From Brevibacillus formosus (GTDB taxonomy: Bacteria; Bacillota; Bacilli; Brevibacillales; Brevibacillaceae), in NCBI RefSeq assembly GCF_003013405.1, contig NZ_PXZL01000009.1:62001-126000 (forward strand): a stretch of DNA of 64,000 nt, in the 5' to 3' direction. Shown here piece after piece: positions 1-8,217 of this stretch. Positions within the stretch are counted from its first letter, which is position 1. Each line of letters begins with the position of its first letter. The notes beneath the pieces are model-generated. The model saw only the letters and a list, made by a program, of their open reading frames with translations, was not told where the DNA came from and did not search any database. The position numbers and the translations under genes were made by a program.

Positions 1-2
1 TT

Positions 3-164
3 GTGCTTGGCTATACCAATAAGGAAATGGCAGATAAGCTGTTGATCAGCGTCAAAACTGTGGAGAACCACAAAACGAATATCATGCAGAAACTAGGACT
101 GGATTCTAAGCATCAATTGATCCAATACGCCATTAAAAATAGATATCTCGATCTGGCGTTTTAA
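3..164 (+). CDS. LuxR-family response regulator, C-terminal fragment
   Basis: The frame is open from the window edge to the TAA at 162-164 and encodes 53 residues. They match a LuxR/FixJ-type helix-turn-helix: a TNKEMADKL helix, then the recognition helix [17 protein letters not shown] and the closing helix typical of NarL-family regulators. The receiver domain, if there is one, lies upstream of the window. The gene ends about 130 bases before the sulfide:quinone oxidoreductase start on the same strand, so it could regulate the sulfide cluster, but that is only positional inference. Confidence 0.8.
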   Translation: MLGYTNKEMADKLLISVKTVENHKTNIMQKLGLDSKHQLIQYAIKNRYLDLAF

Positions 165-296
165 TCGCATAGATCAAAAAGTAGGGGACTTCCCCTATAT
201 AGAAAAAATAACAGGCGAATAAACTGAATATAGTGACTACATCGCATGAACCATCATCGTACGATTGGAAACCATACCGTCGGCGAAGGAGGAACT

Positions 297-1496
297 ATGG
301 CAAAACAAGTTCATTATACGGTTGTCATCGTGGGAGCAGGCTCAGCCGGTATCTCTGTTGCTGCCCGTATCGTCCGGGCTTCCAAAAGGCTCAGGGGACA
401 AGTCGCCATCATCGATCCCGCATCCAAGCATTATTATCAGCCTCTGTGGACATTAGTCGGAGGGGGCGCCGCGAAAAAGGAGGAATCCGAGCGTGACCTC
501 TCCTCTCTCATTCCCGCAGGCGTCGATTTGATTTGCGATGCAGTCACCATGTTTCAACCAGAACAAAACACGCTCAGCACGAGGCAGGGGACCATCTTTT
601 CCTATGACTACCTCGTTGTTGCTGCCGGTCTGCAACTAGATTGGGAGGGCGTAAAGGGTTTGAAAGATGCTGTTGGGAAGGACGGTGTTTGCAGCAATTA
701 CTCATACCAAACGGTAGAAAGTACATGGGAAGCCATCCAGAGTTTTAAAGGCGGCTCTGCCATTTTTACGCACCCGAATTCACCCGTAAAATGCGGCGGA
801 GCTCCTCAGAAAATCATGTATCTGGCCGATGACTACTTTCGCAAGTTACATGTTCGCAACCAGTCAGAGATCATTTTTGCATCAGCGAAGGGAAGTATTT
901 TTGACGTTCCCACGTATGCCAATACCCTCAACAACGTCATTCGTCGCAAGAACATCGAAACGAGATACAAGCATAACCTGATGGAAGTGCGGGCAGATAC
1001 CAAGGAAGTCGTATTCGAGAATCTGGACACCAAAGAGCAGGTAGTATGGAAGTATGACATGCTTCATGTGACCCCTCCCATGAAAGCGCCCGATTTCATT
1101 GCAAACAGCGCATTGGCAGACACAGGAGGCTGGGTCGATGTCGATCCATTTACGCTTGCGCATAAAAGATACCCCACTATTTTCGGCATCGGCGATTGCA
1201 CGAATCTTCCCACGTCCAAAACCGGAGCTGCGATTCGCAAACAAGCGCCAGTTTTGGAGAAAAACCTGCTCGCACTGATCGATGGTACCCCTTTGGCTGC
1301 CAAGTACAACGGTTATACATCCTGCCCACTCGTAACAGGGTACAACAAACTGGTACTAGCCGAATTTGATTACAACCTGACGCCGTGTGAAACCTTTCCT
1401 TTTGACCAATCTAAAGAGAGGTTCAGTATGTACCTGTTGAAAAGAGAACTGCTTCCCATCCTTTATTGGAATGGCATGCTTAAAGGATTGATGTAA
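297..1496 (+). CDS. sqr: Sulfide:quinone oxidoreductase (FAD-dependent)
   Basis: Likely oxidises sulfide to persulfide/sulfane sulfur and passes electrons to menaquinone at the membrane face. The 399-residue protein has the N-terminal FAD dinucleotide motif GAGSAG (about residues 13-18). It also has two cysteines in the context of the eukaryote-like SQR type: Cys166 in KCGGAPQKIMYL and Cys343 in SCPLVTGYNKL. Residues GIGDCTNLP near 298-304 form the second FAD-contact region. ATG 297 is chosen because GAAGGAGG sits at 284-292; an upstream in-frame ATG at 246 lacks a ribosome binding site. It is followed by a DUF1641 remnant, a CstB-like gene and a TSUP exporter, which together form a sulfide-detoxification set. 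Confidence 0.92.
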   Translation: MAKQVHYTVVIVGAGSAGISVAARIVRASKRLRGQVAIIDPASKHYYQPLWTLVGGGAAKKEESERDLSSLIPAGVDLICDAVTMFQPEQNTLSTRQGTIFSYDYLVVAAGLQLDWEGVKGLKDAVGKDGVCSNYSYQTVESTWEAIQSFKGGSAIFTHPNSPVKCGGAPQKIMYLADDYFRKLHVRNQSEIIFASAKGSIFDVPTYANTLNNVIRRKNIETRYKHNLMEVRADTKEVVFENLDTKEQVVWKYDMLHVTPPMKAPDFIANSALADTGGWVDVDPFTLAHKRYPTIFGIGDCTNLPTSKTGAAIRKQAPVLEKNLLALIDGTPLAAKYNGYTSCPLVTGYNKLVLAEFDYNLTPCETFPFDQSKERFSMYLLKRELLPILYWNGMLKGLM

Positions 1497-1530
1497 GGAA
1501 GTTTTTAAAAGAAAGGGGGAGAAGCAGCTT

Positions 1531-1757
1531 TTGAACGACAGGAAGGTAGCGAGTAGATGGTCAACTGTCCCGTTTCTTTGTGTAAAAAGAATCGATAGAC
1601 GCCCTGTTCACCTTGCTTGATAAGCTGCCAAAGCTCGTTAAGTATGTCAGCGTTTTACAAGCTCATGAAAAAGCCCACCGTCCAAAAAACACTTCGTTTT
1701 ATCCAATCACTGCTCGAAGTACACGCGGAAAAATCAAACAAAAAACAGACCTGTTAA
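1531..1757 (+). pseudogene. Decayed DUF1641-like gene
   Basis: The gap between sqr and the CstB-like gene carries coding remnants in two frames. One frame reads ALFTLLDKLPKLVKYVSVLQ (from about 1601, just after an in-frame TAA at 1583). A second frame, from ATG 1665 to TAA 1757, reads MKKPTVQKTLRFIQSLLEVH and then a short basic tail. Joined by a frameshift they resemble DUF1641 proteins, small helical proteins often encoded next to SQR. The TAA at 1755-1757 overlaps the AAAGGAGG of the next gene, so the ancestral gene was probably translationally coupled to it. Alternatively the second-frame piece is a real 30-residue protein. Family assignment rests on remembered sequence character only. Confidence 0.5.
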
Positions 1758-1771
1758 AGGAGGAATGCACC

Positions 1772-3190
1772 ATGTTGTTGCGTTACTTTTATGATGAAAA
1801 GCTGGCCCATGCATCTTATCTGGTCGGCTGCCAAAAAACCGGGGAGGCGATTGTTATCGATCCTGCCCGCAATCTGGCTCCTTATTTTCAAGTCGCCAAA
1901 GCAGAGGGAGTTACCATTGTAGCCGCCACTGAAACACACATTCACGCTGATTTTGTATCTGGTGCCAGGGAACTGGGCGTAGCTCATCAGGCGAAGCTGT
2001 TTTTATCCAATGAGGGCGATGAAGAATGGAAATATCAATACTTGGAAGGTTTGAACCATCAGCTCGTCCACGATGGAGATCGTTTTTTTATTGGAAACTT
2101 GCTATTTGAAGTCATGCATACTCCTGGCCATACACCTGAGAGCATCTCTTTCCTTTTGACAGACGTCGGAGGGAACGCAGATCGCCCCATCGGGATCTTC
2201 ACGGGAGATTTCGTTTTTGTCGGCGATATCGGCAGACCGGACTTGCTCGAAAAAGCAGCGGGAATGAAGGGGACGTCCGAGTTAGGTGCAAGAGCCATGT
2301 TCCAGTCCCTCCAAAAATTCAAGCAACTGCCGGATTATATGCAGGTATGGCCAGCTCATGGCGCAGGAAGTGCTTGCGGGAAAGCACTGGGGGCCGTGCC
2401 GTCTTCTACCGTCGGTTATGAAAAGCTCTTTAACTGGGCGCTGTTACTCTCCAATGAAGAGGAATTCGTCAACGCACTCCTGGATGGACAACCAGAGCCG
2501 CCTACGTATTTTGCCGTGATGAAACGCGTGAATAAGGAAGGCCCTGCCTTGCTCAAGGAACTCCCTGTTGTTCAAGAGTTCAACTCGCTTGAAGCGGTAA
2601 AGGAATCGCTGGGAAACGGACAGCTGATCGATACACGCCCTTTCCAGAAATTTGCGAAGGGGCATCTGGCGGGAACACTTCACATTCCTTTTAACAAATC
2701 ATTCGCCAACTGGGCGGGCTGGATCGTCGAGTACGATCGCCCGGTTTACATCCTGGCCACTCCAGATGAGCTGGACGAGATTTTGCAAGCCTTGCATTCC
2801 GTAGGGATTGATCGTGTCACAGGCTTTATCGATAGCGGTAAGCTAATAGAAAGTGAAGAGTCTTCGCTCGAGATAATCGAAGACGTAACACCGCTGGAGA
2901 TTGCAGAACGGGTGGAAAAAGGAGAGGTTCACGTAGTGGATGTACGCAATCTGGCTGAGTGGAAGGAAGGACACATTCCGGATGCGCAGCACATCATACT
3001 CGGTACTCTCGCCACGCGGCTGGATGAGATTCCTCGCGAGAAGCCTGTTCTCGTACAGTGCCGCTCCGGTGCCCGATCCGCCATTGGAGCAAGCATCCTG
3101 AAAGCAAACGGATTCAAGGATGTAATAAATTTGAGCGGCGGAATCTTGAAATGGCAACTAGACGGCTTGGCAGTTGTAGAACGAGGATAA
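1772..3190 (+). CDS. cstB: CstB-like persulfide dioxygenase-rhodanese fusion
   Basis: A 472-residue protein with three domains. An N-terminal metallo-beta-lactamase fold carries the ETHE1-type HIHAD motif (His56, His58, Asp60), HTPGHTP near 113 and GDIGRPDL near 155. Next comes a rhodanese-like domain (about 275-360) with no catalytic cysteine. A C-terminal rhodanese carries the active loop CRSGARS (Cys430). This order matches Staphylococcus CstB, which turns persulfides into thiosulfate. ATG 1772 follows AAAGGAGG at 1756-1763. The open frame runs further upstream to 1613, but that part belongs to the decayed DUF1641 gene. It acts downstream of SQR and upstream of the exporter. No CstR-type repressor gene is in the window. 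Confidence 0.9.
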   Translation: MLLRYFYDEKLAHASYLVGCQKTGEAIVIDPARNLAPYFQVAKAEGVTIVAATETHIHADFVSGARELGVAHQAKLFLSNEGDEEWKYQYLEGLNHQLVHDGDRFFIGNLLFEVMHTPGHTPESISFLLTDVGGNADRPIGIFTGDFVFVGDIGRPDLLEKAAGMKGTSELGARAMFQSLQKFKQLPDYMQVWPAHGAGSACGKALGAVPSSTVGYEKLFNWALLLSNEEEFVNALLDGQPEPPTYFAVMKRVNKEGPALLKELPVVQEFNSLEAVKESLGNGQLIDTRPFQKFAKGHLAGTLHIPFNKSFANWAGWIVEYDRPVYILATPDELDEILQALHSVGIDRVTGFIDSGKLIESEESSLEIIEDVTPLEIAERVEKGEVHVVDVRNLAEWKEGHIPDAQHIILGTLATRLDEIPREKPVLVQCRSGARSAIGASILKANGFKDVINLSGGILKWQLDGLAVVERG

Positions 3191-3221
3191 AACGAAGCGA
3201 GGAGTTGCAAAGGGTGAGCCT

Positions 3222-4007
3222 ATGACTATCGATCTTGTGATCACACTGTTTGTTATCGGTTTCGCGGGATCGTTTATCTCTGGTCTCGTCGGAATCGGGG
3301 GCTCTATCATCAAGTATCCGATGCTTCTGTACATTCCGCCCGCCCTTGGATTTGTTGCTTACACAGCTCACGAAGTATCCGGAATAAGTGCCGTCCAAGT
3401 ATTTTTTGCCACCCTAGCTGCTGTTTGGACTCTGCGCAAAGATAAGGTTATCCATTACCAGCTCGTTCTGTGCATGGGAAGTGCCATTATTGTCGGTAGC
3501 TTGCTTGGAGGATATGGAGGAAAATATCTTTCCGCAGAAGCCATCCATATCGTTTACGCCATTCTGGCCACCATTGCTGTCATCTTGATGTTCCTGCCAA
3601 AAAAGCGAGTGGATGAACGTGAAAATACCAAGGTTATCTTTCATAAACCAACAGCCGTATTATCCGCTTTGATTGTAGGAGGAGCCTCCGGAATTGTTGG
3701 GGCCGCTGGCGCTTTTATTTTGGTTCCCATCATGTTGATCATCCTCAAGATACCGACGAGAGTTGCGATTGCTTCCTCTCTTGCCATTACCTTTCTTTCT
3801 TCCATTGGATCGGCGATAGGGAAATGGATGGCGGGGGACATATTGCTGTGGCCATCCCTGATCATGGTAATCGCAAGCATGATGGCAGCGCCGCTCGGTG
3901 CGAAGGTCAGCAAACGTTTGGGTACCCGTATTCTCCAAACTATTCTTGCCTTGTTGATCCTAGCCACCACGATTAAGATTTGGGCAGACATTCTTATATT
4001 TCCATAA
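3222..4007 (+). CDS. TSUP-family (TauE/SafE) anion exporter
   Basis: A 261-residue integral membrane protein with about eight hydrophobic segments arranged as two similar halves, the usual TSUP layout. Each half has a glycine-rich loop: SFISGLVGIGGSIIKYP near residues 16-32 and GGASGIVGAAGAFILVP near 152-168. It starts 31 bases after the CstB-like gene on the same strand. In sulfide-oxidising clusters such exporters are thought to remove sulfite or thiosulfate, and that role is inferred here from position. ATG 3222 has a weak site (GCGAGGAG about 20 bases upstream, AAAGGGTGAG closer). Confidence 0.9.
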   Translation: MTIDLVITLFVIGFAGSFISGLVGIGGSIIKYPMLLYIPPALGFVAYTAHEVSGISAVQVFFATLAAVWTLRKDKVIHYQLVLCMGSAIIVGSLLGGYGGKYLSAEAIHIVYAILATIAVILMFLPKKRVDERENTKVIFHKPTAVLSALIVGGASGIVGAAGAFILVPIMLIILKIPTRVAIASSLAITFLSSIGSAIGKWMAGDILLWPSLIMVIASMMAAPLGAKVSKRLGTRILQTILALLILATTIKIWADILIFP

Positions 4008-4041
4008 ATAATAAAGAAAAATCAATTGTCATTGAACAGCA

Positions 4042-4069
4042 TTGACATATCCGAGTAAAATGATAAGAT
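4042..4069 (+). promoter_or_regulatory. Sigma-A-like promoter of the SAM-riboswitch operon
   Basis: A perfect -35 TTGACA (4042-4047) is followed after 16 bases by TAAGAT (4064-4069). A transcript starting near 4076 would carry the whole riboswitch that begins near 4109. Confidence 0.6.
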
Positions 4070-4108
4070 AAAAAAGAATTTTACGATGAATTTAAATTTC
4101 ATAGAACA

Positions 4109-4215
4109 TTCTTATCGAGAGTGGTGGAGGGACTGGCCCGATGAAACCCGGCAACCTTGGTCTGATTGACCTTACGGTGCTAATTCCTGCGGAGTTATTC
4201 TGCGAGATGAGAAGG
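4109..4215 (+). promoter_or_regulatory. SAM-I riboswitch (S-box) aptamer
   Basis: The S-box signature is read directly: a 5' P1 strand CTTATCGAGAG, then GTGGAGGGACTGGCCC, GATGAAACCCGGCAACC, GGTGCTAATTCC, and the closing strand GAGATGAGAAGG. CTTATC at the 5' end pairs with GATGAG at the 3' end. It lies about 105 bases before the GTG start of an oligopeptide ABC permease and directly before an intrinsic terminator. S-adenosylmethionine binding should therefore switch the peptide transporter off. Confidence 0.95.
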
Positions 4216-4230
4216 TGGGAACTGTGCAAT

Positions 4231-4270
4231 CACCCCTCTTCTTTTCGGAGAGGGGTTTTCTATATTTTTA
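4231..4270 (+). terminator. Riboswitch expression-platform terminator
   Basis: CCCCTCT (4233-4239) pairs with AGAGGGG (4249-4255) and is followed by TTTTCTATATTTTT. It stands 16 bases after the aptamer and before the first gene of the operon, as expected for the off-state of a SAM-I switch. Confidence 0.9.
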
Positions 4271-4320
4271 ATTCATTGTATTCATATGTTTTTACTTTGT
4301 ATTACGAAGGAGGAAACAAT

Positions 4321-5253
4321 GTGCTTCTTTATGCAGTCAAGCGTGGCTTTCTCATGATCGTTACGCTGTGGATTATTGTCACGGTAACATTTGTGACCAT
4401 GCACCTGATTCCGGGTGATCCATTCGCGTCTGACGCCAAAATGCTTCCGGAAGAAGTAGTGAAGAACATGCGGGCGGAGTACAACCTGGATCAGCCAATC
4501 ACGGTACAGTACCTGCTCTATCTGAAAGGACTGCTGCAATTTGACTTGGGGCCCTCTATCCAGTCCAAGACGAGGGATGTGAACACGCTGATTGCAGAGG
4601 GATTTCCCGCCTCGGCTGTTCTGGGACTCCAGTCGTTTATTGTCGCGCTGGCAGGTGGAATCACACTGGGAATCGTAGCGGCACTCTATCACAATCGAAC
4701 GCTGGATTTCTTGTCTATGTTTGCAGCGATCATCGGGATTTCCGTCCCCAGTTTTATTCTGGCGCCACTGTTGATCAAGTACTTGGCGGTCAAATGGGAG
4801 TTATTTCCTGTTGCTGCGTGGGAGAGCTGGGAACACTCGATTCTTCCAACGCTTGCGCTTGCTATCGGTCCGCTCGCCATTATTGCCCGTTTTGTCCGAG
4901 CCAGCATGCTTGAGGTTTGGCAACAGGAATACATAAGTACAGCGCAGGCAAAAGGGCTTGGCACCTTTTCCATTGTCGTTAGACACGGGATGCGCAACGC
5001 CATACTGCCGGTTCTTACTTTTATTGGTCCGCTGTTTGCCAACCTGATGACCGGAACCTTTGTGGTGGAAAAGATTTTCGCCATTCCCGGGCTCGGCAAA
5101 TACTTCGTGGAAAGCATTTTTAACCGCGATTATCCTGTTATTTTGGGAACGACAGTGTTTTACAGCTTTGTGCTCATTTTTACTTTGTACATGATTGACC
5201 TGCTGTATCGGGTGATTGACCCGCGCATCAGATTGACGAGTGGAGGGAAGTAG
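4321..5253 (+). CDS. Oligopeptide ABC transporter permease (DppB/OppB type)
   Basis: A 310-residue inner-membrane permease of the peptide/nickel family, with six predicted membrane segments. The N-terminal LIPGDPF motif is typical of DppB-like subunits. The cytoplasmic EAA-type loop includes RQ-like YISTAQAKGLG near residue 205-215. The GTG start at 4321 is chosen because GAAGGAGG lies at 4306-4313. The frame stays open upstream to 4141 only because it runs through the riboswitch. It is first in a five-gene operon (permease, permease, ATPase, ATPase, binding protein) under the SAM-I switch, which suggests that its peptides supply methionine or another sulfur source. Confidence 0.93.
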   Translation: MLLYAVKRGFLMIVTLWIIVTVTFVTMHLIPGDPFASDAKMLPEEVVKNMRAEYNLDQPITVQYLLYLKGLLQFDLGPSIQSKTRDVNTLIAEGFPASAVLGLQSFIVALAGGITLGIVAALYHNRTLDFLSMFAAIIGISVPSFILAPLLIKYLAVKWELFPVAAWESWEHSILPTLALAIGPLAIIARFVRASMLEVWQQEYISTAQAKGLGTFSIVVRHGMRNAILPVLTFIGPLFANLMTGTFVVEKIFAIPGLGKYFVESIFNRDYPVILGTTVFYSFVLIFTLYMIDLLYRVIDPRIRLTSGGK

Positions 5254-5257
5254 CGTT

Positions 5258-6205
5258 ATGGCCAATCAGGCAACACAACTGGATTCCCTGTTTCGACCAG
5301 TCGACCGAAACCGGCTATCCGAGGAAACTTCGGAACGTCCCAGTCTTGGGTATTGGCAGGAGGTATGGCAGCGGGTATGCAGCAACAAGCTGGCAATGCT
5401 CGGGTTCTTCCTGCTCATGGCAGTGGTGACCCTCTCGATCATCGGTCCGATGCTCGTTCCCCACAGCCCGCATGAACAGTCATTGACGAAGGGAAATCTG
5501 CCATTGTCGGGCGAGCACTGGTTTGGAACGGATGACTTAGGCCGGGACATGTGGGCTCGTACCTGGGCAGGCGGTCAAATCTCTTTGTTTATTGGTGTGG
5601 CGGCAGCTGCGATCGACCTAGTCATTGGTGTATGCATCGGCGGGATATCCGGTTACATGGCTGGGAGGAACAAGCTGGGCGACCGTGTGGACAACATCCT
5701 GATGCGGTTGGCTGAAATGCTGTACAGCATCCCGTATTTGCTAGTGGTAATCCTGCTGATGGTGGTTCTGGAGCCTGGTCTCTCAACGATCATAATTGCC
5801 CTTTCCCTGACTGGCTGGGTGGGGATGGCCCGCCTGGTCAGAGGACAAATCATGCAGATCAAGCGTCAGGAGTTTGTACTGGCCGCAGAAAAGCTGGGCA
5901 CCTCTCATGTCAAAATCATCATGAAGCATCTGCTGCCGAATACGATCGGCGTCATCATCGTCAACCTGACCTTTACGATCCCGCACGCGATTTTCGCCGA
6001 ATCGTTTCTCAGCTTTCTTGGGCTAGGTGTGCAAGCGCCAACCGCGAGCTGGGGAACCATGGCTAACGACGCGCTGGCGGTTATGCTGAGCGGGCAGTGG
6101 TGGCGTCTGTTTTTTCCTGGATTCATGATTTCGCTTACCATGTTCGCGTGCAATGCACTCGGGGACGGCTTGCAGGACGCACTGGACCCACGGATCAGGA
6201 GATGA
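5258..6205 (+). CDS. Oligopeptide ABC transporter permease (DppC/OppC type)
   Basis: A 315-residue second permease with the DppC-type N-terminal cytoplasmic tail and first membrane segment (around LAMLGFFLLMAVVTLSIIGP). It carries the GTDDLGRDMWAR motif common to DppC/OppC proteins and an EAA loop (VLAAEKLGTSHVKIIMKHLLP). It starts 4 bases after the stop of the preceding permease, with TGGAGGG at 5241-5247, so the two are probably translationally coupled. It would pair with the preceding permease to form the membrane channel. Confidence 0.93.
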   Translation: MANQATQLDSLFRPVDRNRLSEETSERPSLGYWQEVWQRVCSNKLAMLGFFLLMAVVTLSIIGPMLVPHSPHEQSLTKGNLPLSGEHWFGTDDLGRDMWARTWAGGQISLFIGVAAAAIDLVIGVCIGGISGYMAGRNKLGDRVDNILMRLAEMLYSIPYLLVVILLMVVLEPGLSTIIIALSLTGWVGMARLVRGQIMQIKRQEFVLAAEKLGTSHVKIIMKHLLPNTIGVIIVNLTFTIPHAIFAESFLSFLGLGVQAPTASWGTMANDALAVMLSGQWWRLFFPGFMISLTMFACNALGDGLQDALDPRIRR

Positions 6206-6218
6206 GGGGGAGTACATC

Positions 6219-7241
6219 ATGAAGCCATTGTTGGAAGTAGATCAGTTGCGCGTCTCCTTTCGCACGTACGGTGGAGAGGTGCAGGCAGTAAGAGGGGTTT
6301 CTTTTTCTGTGAAGGAGGGAGAGACACTGGCAATTGTCGGGGAAAGCGGCTGCGGAAAAAGTGTGACTTCTCGGGCATTGATGGGGATGATTCCTCCGCG
6401 ATCCGGTCAGGTAAAAGGCGGCAGCATTCGGTTTCGCGGGCGTGAACTGACTGGGCTGACGAAGATGGAATGGCAGCAGGTTCGCGGCTCGCAGATCGGC
6501 ATGATCTTCCAAGACCCGATGACCTCGCTGAACCCTACGATGAAAATCGGTCAGCAGATTGCGGAAGGGCTGATCAAACATCGAAAGCAGACGAAGACGG
6601 AAGCAAAGGAAGAGACACGGAAACTACTGGAGAGGGTGGGCATTCCGGAAGCGGCGAGACGATTTGAACAATATCCGCACGAGCTAAGCGGAGGCATGCG
6701 GCAGCGCGTTGGAATCGCCATGGCGCTTGCTTGTCAACCGCAGTTGGTTATCGCCGACGAGCCGACGACAGCGCTCGACGTGACCATTCAGGCCCAAATC
6801 CTACGTCTGATGAAGGAGTTGCAGAAGCAGTTGAACACGTCGATCATTTTGATCACCCACGATCTGGGTGTAGTCGCGGAGGTGGCCGATCATGTAGCGG
6901 TAATGTACGCAGGCGTAGTGGTGGAGAGCGGCCCCGTGGGAGAAATCTTCGACAACCCGCGCCATCCATACACACAAGGGCTGTTGCAGTCTGTCCCACG
7001 CCTCGATGCAGGCAAAAAAGAGCGGCTGATCCCCATCGAAGGAACACCGCCGGATCTGTTTCGTCCGCCTGCTGGTTGCCCCTTCGCTGCCCGTTGCCGG
7101 TTTGCCATGGAAATTTGCATGGAGCATATGCCGCAATCGAATTCGTTTTTCAATCAGCATGAGGCGAGCTGCTGGCTGAACGACCCGCGTGCCCAGAGAA
7201 CAGAAGCGTGTATGGTAGCAGGGAGGGAGACACATGGTTGA
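6219..7241 (+). CDS. Oligopeptide ABC transporter ATPase (DppD/OppD type)
   Basis: A 340-residue nucleotide-binding subunit. Walker A is GESGCGKS near residue 41, the signature motif LSGGMRQR near 161, Walker [15 protein letters not shown] follows, and the switch HDLG is present. The C-terminal oligopeptide-transporter extension ends with the cysteine-rich stretch [10 protein letters not shown], known in some homologues to bind an iron-sulfur cluster. ATG 6219 follows GAGGGGG at 6204-6210. Its stop overlaps the next ATPase by eight bases. Confidence 0.94.
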   Translation: MKPLLEVDQLRVSFRTYGGEVQAVRGVSFSVKEGETLAIVGESGCGKSVTSRALMGMIPPRSGQVKGGSIRFRGRELTGLTKMEWQQVRGSQIGMIFQDPMTSLNPTMKIGQQIAEGLIKHRKQTKTEAKEETRKLLERVGIPEAARRFEQYPHELSGGMRQRVGIAMALACQPQLVIADEPTTALDVTIQAQILRLMKELQKQLNTSIILITHDLGVVAEVADHVAVMYAGVVVESGPVGEIFDNPRHPYTQGLLQSVPRLDAGKKERLIPIEGTPPDLFRPPAGCPFAARCRFAMEICMEHMPQSNSFFNQHEASCWLNDPRAQRTEACMVAGRETHG

Positions 7242-8190
7242 CAACATAGTAGGGGTGGAGAATCTCGCTAAATCGTTTGAGATTGGCGGAGGCCAACGGG
7301 TTAGAGCTGTTGACCGCGTCTCTTTTGAAATCAGGCGAGGGGAGACGCTCGGAATCGTTGGGGAAAGCGGCTGCGGCAAGTCTACGCTGGGCAGAACGAT
7401 CGTGGGGCTGTACCCGGCTACTGCAGGACGCATCCTGTTTCATGGCAAAGACATCGCCAGGATGGATAGAAGCGAGCGACGGGAAGCAAACCGCCACATG
7501 CAGCTGATCTTCCAAGATCCGCAGGCCTCACTCAATCCGCGGTTGCGGGTAGGCGACATCATCGCTGAAGGTATCGACTCCTATGGATTGGCAAAAGGAA
7601 AAGAGCGAGAAGAACGCATCTATCGGCTGCTGGAGTTGGTAGGATTGCACCCAAGCCACGCAAAACGCTTTCCGCATGAATTTAGCGGCGGACAGCGACA
7701 GCGTATCGGCATCGCCCGCGCGCTTGCGGTGGAGCCCAGCTTTATCGTGGCAGACGAGTCCATCTCTGCACTGGATGTGTCCATTCAGGCGCAAATCGTC
7801 AATCTTTTAGCCGATCTTCAGGCAGAACGGTCCATCACCTATCTGTTTATCGCCCATGACCTATCGATGGTGAAGCACATCAGCGACCGGATAGGCGTGA
7901 TGTATTTGGGGCAGATGATGGAGCTGGCACCGGGCGAGAAGTTGTTTGCTACGCCGCTACATCCATACACGCAGGCCTTGATCTCGGCTATGCCCGTCTC
8001 CCATCCAGCCCAACGTGAAGAGCGGGAGCAGATCGTGTTGACCGGAGAACCGCCCAGCCCGATCCATCCGCCAAGCGGTTGTCCGTTTCGCACCAGATGT
8101 CCGGTTGCCCAAGGCGTTTGCGCCGAAACAGCGCCTGACTGGAAGGAGGTGAGGCACGGACACTGGATCGCATGCCATCTTGTACAGTAG
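7234..8190 (+). CDS. Oligopeptide ABC transporter ATPase (DppF/OppF type)
   Basis: A 318-residue ATPase with Walker A GESGCGKS, signature FSGGQRQRIGIARAL, Walker B FIVADESISALDVS and the HDLS switch. The C-terminal oligopeptide extension has GCPFRTRCP. It overlaps the end of the preceding ATPase gene, which implies coupled synthesis of the two subunits. The DESISALD Walker B variant is normal for the F-type subunit. Confidence 0.94.
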   Translation: MVDNIVGVENLAKSFEIGGGQRVRAVDRVSFEIRRGETLGIVGESGCGKSTLGRTIVGLYPATAGRILFHGKDIARMDRSERREANRHMQLIFQDPQASLNPRLRVGDIIAEGIDSYGLAKGKEREERIYRLLELVGLHPSHAKRFPHEFSGGQRQRIGIARALAVEPSFIVADESISALDVSIQAQIVNLLADLQAERSITYLFIAHDLSMVKHISDRIGVMYLGQMMELAPGEKLFATPLHPYTQALISAMPVSHPAQREEREQIVLTGEPPSPIHPPSGCPFRTRCPVAQGVCAETAPDWKEVRHGHWIACHLVQ

Positions 8191-8217
8191 ACAGAGGAGA
8201 ACAAGGAGGAAATCATC

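Noticed and set aside
1613-1771. Longer N-terminus for the CstB-like protein
   Set aside because: The extra residues look like the neighbouring DUF1641 remnant; AAAGGAGG at 1756-1763 sets the start at 1772.
4141-4320. Permease gene starting at ATG 4141
   Set aside because: The frame there runs through the SAM-I aptamer and its terminator; GTG 4321 has the proper ribosome binding site.
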